This document shows, one piece after another, positions 36,404 through 44,608 of a stretch of DNA of 64,000 nucleotides (the first letter of the stretch is position 1; each line of letters starts with the position of its first letter). The translations under genes and the position numbers were made by a program. Location: positions 47,850-111,849 of the forward strand of contig JAFRPY010000046.1 of the NCBI GenBank assembly GCA_017428925.1, written 5' to 3'. The DNA comes from Prevotella sp. (GTDB taxonomy: Bacteria > Bacteroidota > Bacteroidia > Bacteroidales > Bacteroidaceae). Below the pieces are notes generated by a model that saw only the letters and a list, made by a program, of their open reading frames with translations, had not been told where the DNA came from and ran no database searches.

Positions 36404-37792
36404 ATGAAGATCAAGAAGAGATGGAAAATTCTGATGACGGGCATGTCCTTAGCAGCCATTGCTGGCCTGGTGGTCGGCGAGCCGTCGTTTGATTGTGACT
36501 GGTCTGTGATTTCAGCCGCCGACGTGGCCTGGCTGATTACGGCAACCATTTTTGTGTTGATGATGACGCCCGGACTGTCGTTCTTCTATGGAGGCATGGT
36601 GGGGGCGAAGAATGTGATCAGCACGATGCTGCAGTCGTTTATTGCAATGGGACTGATATCGGTTTTGTGGGTGGTCATTGGGTTCTCACTGTGCTTTGGC
36701 GACGACATCGGCGGCGTGATTGGCAGTCCGATGACGTTCCCGATGTTCCACGGCGTGGGCGGACAGGTTTATACGACGCCTGCGGGGAATGTTCTGGGCG
36801 GTGCAACGATTCCGCTGGCGCTTTTTGCATTGTTCCAGATGAAGTTCGCCATCATTATGCCGTCGCTGATTACGGGCTCGTTTGCTGAGCGTGTAAGGTT
36901 CTCGGCCTACATGTTTTTCATGATGTTCTTCTTTTTCGTCATCTATTGTCCGCTGGCCCACATGACATGGCATCCCGAGGGATTGTTCTGCCGATGGGGT
37001 GTCATCGACTTTGCCGGTGGTATCGTGGTGCATGCCTCGTCGGGCGTGGCTGCGTTGGCGGGGGCCATCTTCCTGGGACGGCGCAAGGCCGACACGCGCA
37101 AGAATGAACCGGCCAACATTCCTTTTGTGCTGCTGGGTGCGGCCATGCTGTGGCTCGGATGGTTCGGCTTCAACGCAGGATCGTCGCTCCATGCCGACGG
37201 TCAGGCCATCAAGGCATTCTTGAACACGAATACGGCCTCGGCCACGGCCATGATGACGTGGATATTTTTCGACTGTCTGCGCGGACGCAAACCGTCGGCC
37301 ATGGGTGCCGCCGTGGGTTGTGTGGTTGGTCTGGTGGCCATCACACCATCTGCAGGCTACGTCACTGTAGGGCAGAGTATTTTCATTGCGTTTGTCATCA
37401 CGCTGATCTGCAACGTAGCCGTCTACTGGCGCTCGCATTCGCGTATCGACGATGCGCTGGACGTATTCCCGACACACGGCACGGGCGGTATCTTCGGCAC
37501 GGTGCTGACGGGTATTTTCATTCAGGAGGGTCTCATTGCGGGCACATGGGATGGTTTTGTGATATTCCTCTATCATCTGCTGGCCATCGTCATCGTGTTT
37601 GTATATACCTTTGCCATGAGTTGGCTGGGCTACAAGCTGATCGACCGGATGATCCCGATGCGCGTTTCGTCCTTCAGTGAAAAGGTGGGCCTCGACTTCT
37701 CGCAGCACGACGAGCACTATGGTCTGGCGCATATCGGCGAGCGTGAACTGGCTGAGTATGAGGAGCATATTAGGGAGAAGAGTGAAAAGTGA
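36404..37792 (+). CDS. amt: Ammonium transporter 1
   Basis: 462 residues with eleven or twelve hydrophobic segments and an N-terminal signal-like helix. Amt signatures: LSFFYGGMVGAKNV near helix 1, and the pore histidines in VVHASSGVAALAG and FPTHGTGGIFGTVLTG. It conducts ammonium or ammonia across the inner membrane and is gated by PII, whose gene follows after 78 nt. The last residues (KSEK) and the stop are encoded by a GTGAAAAGTGAAGAATGA spacer repeat. Confidence 0.94.
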   Translation: MKIKKRWKILMTGMSLAAIAGLVVGEPSFDCDWSVISAADVAWLITATIFVLMMTPGLSFFYGGMVGAKNVISTMLQSFIAMGLISVLWVVIGFSLCFGDDIGGVIGSPMTFPMFHGVGGQVYTTPAGNVLGGATIPLALFALFQMKFAIIMPSLITGSFAERVRFSAYMFFMMFFFFVIYCPLAHMTWHPEGLFCRWGVIDFAGGIVVHASSGVAALAGAIFLGRRKADTRKNEPANIPFVLLGAAMLWLGWFGFNAGSSLHADGQAIKAFLNTNTASATAMMTWIFFDCLRGRKPSAMGAAVGCVVGLVAITPSAGYVTVGQSIFIAFVITLICNVAVYWRSHSRIDDALDVFPTHGTGGIFGTVLTGIFIQEGLIAGTWDGFVIFLYHLLAIVIVFVYTFAMSWLGYKLIDRMIPMRVSSFSEKVGLDFSQHDEHYGLAHIGERELAEYEEHIREKSEK

Positions 37793-37870
37793 AGAATGAA
37801 AAGTGAAGAATGAATCGCTTGCGGAACATTTAACATTAGTATTAGTTTAATTAGTAAAAAGATTAGGAAA

Positions 37871-38218
37871 ATGAAAAGGATTGAAGCAATTATCAGAAAG
37901 ACTAAGTTCGAGGATGTGAAGGAAGCCTTGCTGAACTCGGACATTGATTGGTTTGAGTATCATAATGTGCACGGCATCGGACAGAGCCGACAGGAAAGAA
38001 TCTATCGTGGCGTGCAGTACTCGACCGACGTGATAGAGCGTGTGGCACTGACCATCGTTTGCCGCGACCAGTTCGTGGATCCTACGGTGAAGGTGATACT
38101 CCAGGTGGCACATACGGGTGAAGTGGGCGACGGCCGTATCTTCGTAAGTGACATGATCGATACGTGGAGCATCCGTACGGGTGAGCATGGTGATACTGTT
38201 TTGAGAGATAAAAAGTAG
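37871..38218 (+). CDS. P-II nitrogen regulatory protein
   Basis: 115 residues of the GlnB/GlnK family. The T-loop region GIGQSRQERIYRGVQY retains the tyrosine that is uridylylated in other species, and GDGRIFVSDMIDTWSIRTGEHG carries the ATP-binding C-loop residues. Lying between two ammonium transporter genes, it most probably acts as a GlnK that blocks them when nitrogen is plentiful. Whether the tyrosine is modified is unknown. Confidence 0.92.
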   Translation: MKRIEAIIRKTKFEDVKEALLNSDIDWFEYHNVHGIGQSRQERIYRGVQYSTDVIERVALTIVCRDQFVDPTVKVILQVAHTGEVGDGRIFVSDMIDTWSIRTGEHGDTVLRDKK

Positions 38219-38221
38219 ATG

Positions 38222-38252
38222 CCTACCCCCAACCCCTCCCCAAGGGAGGGGA
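38222..38252. repeat. Palindromic GC-rich repeat after the PII gene
   Basis: CCCCTCCCCAAGGGAGGGG, in the PII-amt2 spacer just behind the PII stop. Confidence 0.8.
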
Positions 38253-38301
38253 GAATAAAAGCAATATAAACACAAAATCATAACCCCGTACCTCCGTTCG
38301 G

Positions 38302-38335
38302 GTTCCCCCTCATTGGGAGGGGGTTAGGGGGAGGC
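38302..38335. repeat. Palindromic GC-rich repeat before amt2
   Basis: CCCCCTCATTGGGAGGGGG followed by TTAGGGGGAGG, in the opposite orientation to the copy 50 nt upstream and only 8 nt before the amt2 start. The pair could fold into a larger stem in the mRNA. Confidence 0.8.
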
Positions 38336-38343
38336 TATATATT

Positions 38344-39597
38344 ATGAATGAAATAGGATTATCACTCGATACTGTTTGGATGCTGTTGGCAGCCATGTTG
38401 GTTTTCTGGATGCAGCCGGGATTCGCGCTGTGTGAGGCAGGTTTTACCCGCAGTAAAAACACGGCAAACATCTTGATGAAGAACTTTGTGGACTTCATGT
38501 TCGGCTCTCTGTTGTTCTTCTTCCTTGGTTTCGGATTTATGTTCGGCAGCGAAGGAGCAGGTTTCATCGGTGCCCCGAATTGGGGCGACCTCACTTTCTA
38601 CAAAGGCGACCTTCCCGTAGAGGGATTCTTGATTTTCGAGACCGTGTTCTGTGCCACGAGCGCCACGATTGTGAGCGGTGCCATGGCCGAGCGCACAAAG
38701 TTCTCGATGTATATGGTCTACAGTGCAATTATCTCGCTGTTCATCTATCCTATTGAAGGCCATTGGACCTGGGGCGGCGGCTGGCTTTGCAACGATGCTG
38801 CCGACAGCTTCATGATGACGACCTTTGGCGATGTGTTTCACGACTTTGCCGGCTCTGCCATCGTGCATAGCGTGGGTGGAGTGCTGGCGCTGATTGGTGC
38901 GATGGCTCTCGGTCCACGTATCGGCAAATACAGCAATGACGGCAAGAGCCGCGCCATTCCCGGCCACAACCTGACGATGGCCGCCCTTGGTGTATTCATC
39001 CTCTGGCTCGGATGGTTTGGTTTCAACCCCGGCTCACAGCTGGCAGCAAGTGGTGAGGTGAACCGTGTGGCTATCTCTCATGTGTTCCTGACGACCAACC
39101 TCGCGGCAGCAGCAGGTGGTGTGGCAACGATGTTCCTGACCTATATCAAGTACGGCAAGCCGTCGCTGTCATTGACGCTCAACGGTGTGCTGGCAGGTCT
39201 TGTGGGCATCACGGCTGGCTGCGACCTCGTTTCTCCGATAGGAGCTGTTGTCATCGGTCTTGTATGTGGTATCGTATTGGTCTTTGCCATCGAGTTCATC
39301 GACCACAAACTGCACATCGATGACCCTGTGGGCGCATCGTCGGTACATGGTGTTTGCGGTATCCTCGGCACGTTGATGACAGGTCTGCTTTCTACTTCCA
39401 ACGGTGCGTTCTATGGACATGGCTGGGGATTCTTCGGTGCTGAGTGCTTCGGCATTCTGGTCATCGACCTTTGGGCTGCCGCCTGTGGTTTCGCTCTCTT
39501 CTATGGCATCAAGGCATTGCACGGACTTCGTGTTGGCAGGCGTGTTGAGGAAGAAGGTCTCGACATCTATGAGCACGGAGAGAGTTGTTATAACTGA
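38344..39597 (+). CDS. amt: Ammonium transporter 2
   Basis: 417 residues, a distinct Amt subfamily from the first copy and only distantly similar to it. Features are MLVFWMQPGFALCEAGFTRSKN at helix 1, and pore histidines in IVHSVGGVLALIGA and SSVHGVCGILGTLMTG. It begins without the extra N-terminal helix of Amt1. Two different transporters with one PII between them suggest differing affinity or regulation. The stop is followed directly by GTGAAAAGTGAAG spacer repeat. Confidence 0.94.
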   Translation: MNEIGLSLDTVWMLLAAMLVFWMQPGFALCEAGFTRSKNTANILMKNFVDFMFGSLLFFFLGFGFMFGSEGAGFIGAPNWGDLTFYKGDLPVEGFLIFETVFCATSATIVSGAMAERTKFSMYMVYSAIISLFIYPIEGHWTWGGGWLCNDAADSFMMTTFGDVFHDFAGSAIVHSVGGVLALIGAMALGPRIGKYSNDGKSRAIPGHNLTMAALGVFILWLGWFGFNPGSQLAASGEVNRVAISHVFLTTNLAAAAGGVATMFLTYIKYGKPSLSLTLNGVLAGLVGITAGCDLVSPIGAVVIGLVCGIVLVFAIEFIDHKLHIDDPVGASSVHGVCGILGTLMTGLLSTSNGAFYGHGWGFFGAECFGILVIDLWAAACGFALFYGIKALHGLRVGRRVEEEGLDIYEHGESCYN

Positions 39598-39642
39598 GTG
39601 AAAAGTGAAGAGTAAAGAATTTGAATAAGAAAACAGAAGATT

Positions 39643-40380
39643 ATGAAAACAAGAATTATTATTAGTGCTTTTATATCAATGATAACGTTTCCCATGACAG
39701 CACAAGTTACCACTCCCCTCCCTCCACGGGAGGGGACGGGGCTAGGTCTCTCGGTTAGTGCCGATGTGGTGAATCAGTACATCTGGCGCGGTCAGGACTT
39801 AGGAAATGTTTCGCTCCAGCCTACGCTCGGCGTAGAATATAAAGGACTGTCACTGACGGCATGGGGAAGCGTGGGACTCTCTGAGCCTGACGACACGAAA
39901 GAGTTTGACCTGACGCTCGGCTATACCATTGGCGGTTTCAACGTCGGCATCACCGACTATTGGTTTAACGTTGGCGGCGACCCCGATGCCCGCTATTTCA
40001 AATACGACGCTCATGCCACGAACCACGTGTTTGAGGCTAATGTGGGCTATGACTTCGGACCAGTTTCTGTGCAGTGGTATACGAACTTTGCGGGCAACGA
40101 CGGACTGAACAAGGACGGTAAGCGTGCATACAGCAGTTATTTCGAAGTGAATGTGCCGTTCAAACTCTGTACTGTTGACTGGACGGCCACGGCTGGTGCA
40201 GTTCCCTATGCCACCGACTTTTACGGCACAACGGGCTTTGCCGTCACCAACCTCTCATTGCGTGCGACGAAGGACATCAAGGTGACCGACTCGTTCTCGA
40301 TTCCAATATTCGGACAGGTGGTGGGTAACCCCTGCTCGCAGAAAGCCTACCTGGTTTTTGGTCTTACGCTGCAACCATAA
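39643..40380 (+). CDS. Outer-membrane beta-barrel protein, TorF-like
   Basis: 245 residues. A signal peptide (about 1-20, ending MTAQ) is followed at once by TTPLPPREGTGLG, encoded by a palindromic repeat, then by a small beta-barrel. Alternating strands (VNQYIWRGQDLGNVSLQPTLGVEY, FDLTLGYTIGGFNVGITDYWF) resemble putative porins of the TorF family. Its place directly after two amt genes suggests an outer-membrane channel for small nitrogen compounds, which is inference. Confidence 0.7.
   Translation: MKTRIIISAFISMITFPMTAQVTTPLPPREGTGLGLSVSADVVNQYIWRGQDLGNVSLQPTLGVEYKGLSLTAWGSVGLSEPDDTKEFDLTLGYTIGGFNVGITDYWFNVGGDPDARYFKYDAHATNHVFEANVGYDFGPVSVQWYTNFAGNDGLNKDGKRAYSSYFEVNVPFKLCTVDWTATAGAVPYATDFYGTTGFAVTNLSLRATKDIKVTDSFSIPIFGQVVGNPCSQKAYLVFGLTLQP
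39712..39750 (+). repeat. Palindromic GC-rich repeat, coding copy 4 (barrel protein)
   Basis: CCCCTCCCTCCACGGGAGGGG with the GGGGCTAGG tail. It is in frame directly after the predicted signal-peptide cleavage site. Confidence 0.82.
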
Positions 40381-40394
40381 AAACTTTTCCAGGT

Positions 40395-40430
40395 ATCCTC
40401 TCTTCCATCCCCACAGGGTGGGAGGGAGGA
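40395..40430. repeat. Degenerate palindromic repeat after the barrel gene
   Basis: CCATCCCCACAGGGTGGGAGG. It resembles the repeat family but has diverged. Confidence 0.5.
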
Positions 40431-40452
40431 ATTATTTGATTAAAACTTGCTG

Positions 40453-40480
40453 CTCACCCGGAGTTTCTGGGTGAGTTTTT
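40453..40480 (+). terminator. Terminator of the ammonium operon
   Basis: CTCACCC and GGGTGAG enclose a short internal stem and are followed by TTTTT. Confidence 0.88.
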
Positions 40481-40531
40481 CGTGTGTGCAATCGTTTGAA
40501 CAGAAGCGTGCAAGAAATGCGGGGTTTAGGC

Positions 40532-40562
40532 ATTGCGCATTGCGTTCTTTTTACTATCTTTG
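40532..40562 (+). promoter_or_regulatory. Promoter of the GH13 operon
   Basis: ATTG (40532-40535), 19 nt, TATCTTTG (40555-40562). The -7 box is perfect and the -33 box differs at one base. Confidence 0.65.
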
Positions 40563-40588
40563 CAATCAGAAACAATCATCAACCTAAT

Positions 40589-42538
40589 ATGAAAAAAATC
40601 ATCTTTTTGGCACTATTGGCTATGGTAACGACTCGAATAACGGCTCAGGAGTTTGATTTTAATGAAATGACATATACCCCAGAGCAGACTACCTTCCGGC
40701 TGTTTGCACCGAGAAAGGCAAAGGTCAGCGTAATGTATAGCCAGGAAACGTTGAGCGAGAAGTCGGACAAATGGGTGACGGTGAAGATGGTGCAGGGACG
40801 TGACGGAATGTTCAGCGCCGTTGTAGGAAAGGACTTGAAAAACCATGCCTATTGTTTCAGCGTGGACGGGAAACTGTCGCCTGGTGTTTTTGCCAAGGCT
40901 GTGGGCGTGAATGGCAAGTGCGGAGCTATCATCGACTTGAATGAAACCAATCCCGAGGGATGGGAGAATGATAAACGCCCTGTGGTGAAATCACCTGTCA
41001 ACCTCATCATCTACGAGATGCATCATCGTGATTTTTCGATAGACGAATCTTCCGGGCTAAAAAACAAGGGAAAGTTCCTGGCATTGACCGAACCGAAGGC
41101 GATACAGCACCTGAAAACGCTCGGCGTGAATGCTGTTCACATCTTGCCAAGCTATGACTATGGTTCGGTGGATGAGACACGGCTGCAGGACAACAAATAC
41201 AACTGGGGGTACGATCCGGTGAACTATAACGTGCCTGAAGGCGGCTACAGCACCAATCCATACGACCCCACGTGTCGTATCCGTGAGTTCAAGCAGATGG
41301 TGCAGGCGCTGCACAAGGCGGGCATCCGCGTCATCCTCGATGTGGTGTATAATCATACTTATGACATAGACAATTCGAATTTCCAAAAGACCTATCCGGA
41401 TTATTATTACCGTAAGAATGCAGATGGAACCTACAGCAACGGATCTGGCTGCGGCAACGAAACGGCTTCGGAACAGCCGATGATGCGCCGCTTCATGATT
41501 GAGTCGGTGAAATACTGGATTAACGAATACCATATCGACGGTTTCCGCTTCGACCTGATGGGAGTACACGACATTGAGACGATGAACGCCATCCGAAAAG
41601 CTGTCGACGAGATTGACCCTACTATATTTATTTATGGGGAAGGCTGGAGTGCCGGACAGTGCGCTTATCCGCAGGAGAAACTGGCAATGAAGGCCAACAT
41701 AGTCGAAATGCCCCGAATTGCAGCATTTTCAGATGAACTGCGCGACGGCTTGCGCGGACCGTTCTCCGACGACACCAAGGGGGCCTTTTTAGCTGGCCTG
41801 CAAGGCGAGGAAGAGAGCATCAAGTACGGTATTGTGGGATGTATTGCTCATCCGCAGGTGGATATGGAGAAAGTGAACTATTCGAAGAAAGCATGGGCCA
41901 CGGAACCGACGCAGATGATTTCTTATGTAAGTTGTCATGACGATATGTGTCTTGTCGACCGCCTGAAGGCCAGCATCCCTGGCATCACTATGGACGAACT
42001 GATTCGTCTGGATTTGCTTGCACAGACAGCCGTCTTCACTTCGCAGGGTGTTCCCTTCATGCTCAGCGGTGAGGAAATGCTGCGCGACAAGAAGGGTGTG
42101 CATAACAGTTTTGAATCGCCCGACAGCATCAACCACCTGAACTGGAACAACCTGAAGGATTTCCCACAGGTGTTCGATTACTATAGGAACTTGATACAGC
42201 TTCGCAAAGACCACCCCGCTTTTCGGCTTGGTAGTGCCGACCTTGTCCGCAAACATTTGGAATTTTTGGACGTGGCTAATTGTTCCTCCCCTATAGGGGA
42301 GGCAGGGGAGGGGTCTGCTCTCATCGTGTTCTGCCTGAAAGACCATGCCGGTGGCGACAAGTGGAAAGACATCTACGTCGTTCTCAATGCCAGCCGTCAG
42401 GAGCAGACCATCAGCCTGCCCTTCGGCAGCTACGAGACCGTTTGCGACGGTGGCCGAATCTGTGAGACCGGCATCCGGCATTTCACTTCCGACCAGGTTA
42501 CCGTAAGTCCTCAGTCCGCATTAATCTTACACAATTAA
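40589..42538 (+). CDS. pulA: Type I pullulanase, GH13
   Basis: The start at 40589 (MKKIIFLALLAMVTTRITAQE) gives a signal peptide and lies behind the promoter, whereas the frame is open from 40484. The 649-residue product has an N-terminal CBM48-like domain (TTFRLFAPRKAKVSVMY), the pullulanase motif YNWGYDPVNYNVPEGGYS, the nucleophile in FRFDLMGVHD, acid-base glutamate in YGEGWSAG and SCHDDM. It cleaves alpha-1,6 bonds in pullulan, starch or glycogen. Near the C-terminus the repeat-encoded NCSSPIGEAGEGSA is inserted before the last beta domain strand. It forms an operon with the SusA-like enzyme 4 nt downstream. Confidence 0.92.
   Translation: MKKIIFLALLAMVTTRITAQEFDFNEMTYTPEQTTFRLFAPRKAKVSVMYSQETLSEKSDKWVTVKMVQGRDGMFSAVVGKDLKNHAYCFSVDGKLSPGVFAKAVGVNGKCGAIIDLNETNPEGWENDKRPVVKSPVNLIIYEMHHRDFSIDESSGLKNKGKFLALTEPKAIQHLKTLGVNAVHILPSYDYGSVDETRLQDNKYNWGYDPVNYNVPEGGYSTNPYDPTCRIREFKQMVQALHKAGIRVILDVVYNHTYDIDNSNFQKTYPDYYYRKNADGTYSNGSGCGNETASEQPMMRRFMIESVKYWINEYHIDGFRFDLMGVHDIETMNAIRKAVDEIDPTIFIYGEGWSAGQCAYPQEKLAMKANIVEMPRIAAFSDELRDGLRGPFSDDTKGAFLAGLQGEEESIKYGIVGCIAHPQVDMEKVNYSKKAWATEPTQMISYVSCHDDMCLVDRLKASIPGITMDELIRLDLLAQTAVFTSQGVPFMLSGEEMLRDKKGVHNSFESPDSINHLNWNNLKDFPQVFDYYRNLIQLRKDHPAFRLGSADLVRKHLEFLDVANCSSPIGEAGEGSALIVFCLKDHAGGDKWKDIYVVLNASRQEQTISLPFGSYETVCDGGRICETGIRHFTSDQVTVSPQSALILHN
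42284..42316 (+). repeat. Palindromic GC-rich repeat, coding copy 5 (pullulanase)
   Basis: CCTCCCCTATAGGGGAGG followed by CAGGGGAGGGG, in frame within the C-terminal beta domain of the pullulanase. Confidence 0.82.
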
Positions 42539-42542
42539 CAAT

Positions 42543-44495
42543 ATGAAAAAGAGTATTTTCATCCTATCACTTTTATCTGTAGCCCTTGTTATGAATGCTG
42601 CCATCAAGATTTCACGTATCGATCCCACCGACTGGTATGTGGGAATGAAGAATCCACAGCTCCAGCTGATGGTATATGGTGAGGGCATACGTGATGCCGA
42701 AGTAGCCACCGACTATCCCAGTGCAGTGATTGAGAACGTTGTCCGTCTGGACAGTCCCAACTATCTGCTGGTCTATCTGAACCTGAAAGGTGCCCAGGCC
42801 GGCGTGATGAACCTGAACTTCAAGCTTGGTAAGCAGCAGAAGAGCGTGAAGTACCAGCTGAAACAGCGCGAGATGAGCGGCGAGAAACGCGAGGGATTCA
42901 CCAATGCCGACGTGCTCTATATGCTGATGCCCGACCGTTTTGCCAGCAGCGGAAAATACACCGAGCCCAGAACCGCAAAGAAATTATCCGCTACCCTTAA
43001 CAAATATGTGGTAGACAGGAAACAGCCGTCGCTCCGCCACGGAGGCGACCTGGAAGGAATCCGCCAGCATCTTGACTATTTCAACGAGCTCGGCGTCACC
43101 GCATTGTGGTTTACTCCTGTGCTGGAAAACAACAGTCCCGACAACGAGGCGGGTTACAGCACCTATCATGGCTATGCCACAACCGACTACTACCGTGTGG
43201 ACCCGCGATTCGGCACCAACGAAGAATATCGCAAGCTGGCTGATGAGGCTCATGCCAAAGGCTTGAAGATTGTGATGGACATGATTTTCAACCATTGCGG
43301 TTTTGAGCATCCTTGGGTAACCGACATGCCTTCGAAAGACTGGTTCAACACACCCGAATGGCTCTCGGAGCCCGAAGGGCTGAAAGCACTCGGAAAGAAT
43401 CCCATGACGGGTTTAAATGATGGTTCGAAGGCTGGGAAGTCAAAGTATCTGCAGACCAGTTACAAACTGACGCCCGTGAAAGACCCATACGCCTCGGACA
43501 TCGACCTGAAGGAAACGGTCGACGGATGGTTCGTTCCCACGATGCCTGACCTGAACCAGCGCAATCCCCACGTCATGACCTATCTCATCCAGAATTCTAT
43601 CTGGTGGATTGAGACCGTGGGCATCGACGGCATCCGAATGGATACCTATCCCTACGCCGATGCCAAGGGTATGGCCCGATGGATGAAGACCCTCGACGAC
43701 GAATATCCCAACTTCAACGTGGTGGGCGAGACCTGGGTGACGGAACCTGCCTATACTGCTGCCTGGCAAAAAGATTCCAAGCTTTCAAAGGAGAACTCCT
43801 ACCTGAAGACCGTGATGGACTTCTCCTTCTTCGACAAACTCTCGCAGGCCAAGAACGAGGAAACCGATGCGTGGTGGAACGGACTGAACCGCCTCTACAA
43901 CAGCTTTGTCTATGATTATCTCTATGAGAACCCCAACAACGTGATGGCCTTTATCGACAATCACGATACCGACCGCTTCCTTGGCAACGGCAAGGACACG
44001 CTGGCCCTGAAACAGGCACTTGCCCTGTTGCTTACCGTGAAGCGTATTCCACAACTTTATTATGGTACGGAAATCCTGATGAATGGCACGAAGGAAGTGA
44101 CCGACGGCAATGTACGCAAGGACTTCCCCGGCGGATTCCCCGGCGATAAGAAGAACTGTTTCAGTGCCGAAGGCCGTACCAAGGCAGAGAACGCGATGTT
44201 CCAGTGGCTTTCCAATATCCTGCACTGGCGCAATGGCAATGAGACCATCATTCGCGGTATGCAGAAGCAGTTCATTCCTTATAATGGCATCTATGTCGTG
44301 GCCCGCAGCTGGCACCGCAACAACGTGGTCACCATCCTCAATGGCACCAGTAAACCGGCTACCTTGGAAATTGCCCGTTATGCCGAACTCATCGAGAATC
44401 AGACCGAAGCCACCGACATCACGACAGGCCGCAAGGTCAGTCTGACGAAGGACATCAAGCTGCGCCCCCGGCAGACGATGATACTGGAGTTTTAG
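42543..44495 (+). CDS. SusA-like neopullulanase/cyclomaltodextrinase, GH13
   Basis: 650 residues. A signal peptide (about 1-19), a CBM34-like N-terminal domain (KISRIDPTDWYVGMKNP), then the GH13 barrel: VLYMLMPDRFA, MIFNHCG, the nucleophile in GIDGIRMDTYPYADA, acid-base glutamate in VVGETWVTEPAY and the transition-state aspartate in FIDNHDTDRF. It ends with a C-terminal beta domain. It hydrolyses alpha-1,4 (and some alpha-1,6) bonds of maltodextrins or cyclodextrins and would act in the periplasm with the pullulanase. No SusC/SusD or regulator of the starch type lies next to it. Confidence 0.92.
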   Translation: MKKSIFILSLLSVALVMNAAIKISRIDPTDWYVGMKNPQLQLMVYGEGIRDAEVATDYPSAVIENVVRLDSPNYLLVYLNLKGAQAGVMNLNFKLGKQQKSVKYQLKQREMSGEKREGFTNADVLYMLMPDRFASSGKYTEPRTAKKLSATLNKYVVDRKQPSLRHGGDLEGIRQHLDYFNELGVTALWFTPVLENNSPDNEAGYSTYHGYATTDYYRVDPRFGTNEEYRKLADEAHAKGLKIVMDMIFNHCGFEHPWVTDMPSKDWFNTPEWLSEPEGLKALGKNPMTGLNDGSKAGKSKYLQTSYKLTPVKDPYASDIDLKETVDGWFVPTMPDLNQRNPHVMTYLIQNSIWWIETVGIDGIRMDTYPYADAKGMARWMKTLDDEYPNFNVVGETWVTEPAYTAAWQKDSKLSKENSYLKTVMDFSFFDKLSQAKNEETDAWWNGLNRLYNSFVYDYLYENPNNVMAFIDNHDTDRFLGNGKDTLALKQALALLLTVKRIPQLYYGTEILMNGTKEVTDGNVRKDFPGGFPGDKKNCFSAEGRTKAENAMFQWLSNILHWRNGNETIIRGMQKQFIPYNGIYVVARSWHRNNVVTILNGTSKPATLEIARYAELIENQTEATDITTGRKVSLTKDIKLRPRQTMILEF

Positions 44496-44531
44496 AGGAA
44501 AGAGGAGAGAGGAGAGAGAAGTGATAAGTGA
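44496..44531 (+). repeat. Purine tract and GTGATAAGTGA spacer
   Basis: GAGGAAAGAGGAGAGAGG is followed by AGTGATAAGTGAGG. It combines the two spacer types found at 2478 and 14666. Confidence 0.65.
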
Positions 44532-44575
44532 GGATAAAATTAAATAAGTTTTATTTGGTTTTGTCCTCACTTATT
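44523..44575 (+). terminator. Hairpin before the DUF1846 gene
   Basis: ATAAGTGAGGA pairs with TCCTCACTTAT across a loop of about 29 nt; its loop contains the -33 box of the next promoter. Confidence 0.55.
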
Positions 44576-44585
44576 CGTAATTTTG
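44554..44585 (+). promoter_or_regulatory. Promoter of the DUF1846 gene
   Basis: TTTG (44554-44557), 20 nt, TAATTTTG (44578-44585): an exact consensus pair, 23 nt before the start codon. Confidence 0.85.
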
Positions 44586-44608
44586 CCTGCTGAATTACAT
44601 CACATATT

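Noticed and set aside
36686-37768. Minus-strand frame of 360 codons opposite amt1
   Set aside because: The ammonium transporter on the plus strand is beyond doubt; the antisense product is His/Arg-rich without domains.
40484-40588. Upstream extension of the pullulanase gene
   Set aside because: The frame is open from 40484, but a perfect -7 box lies inside it and the signal peptide starts at 40589.
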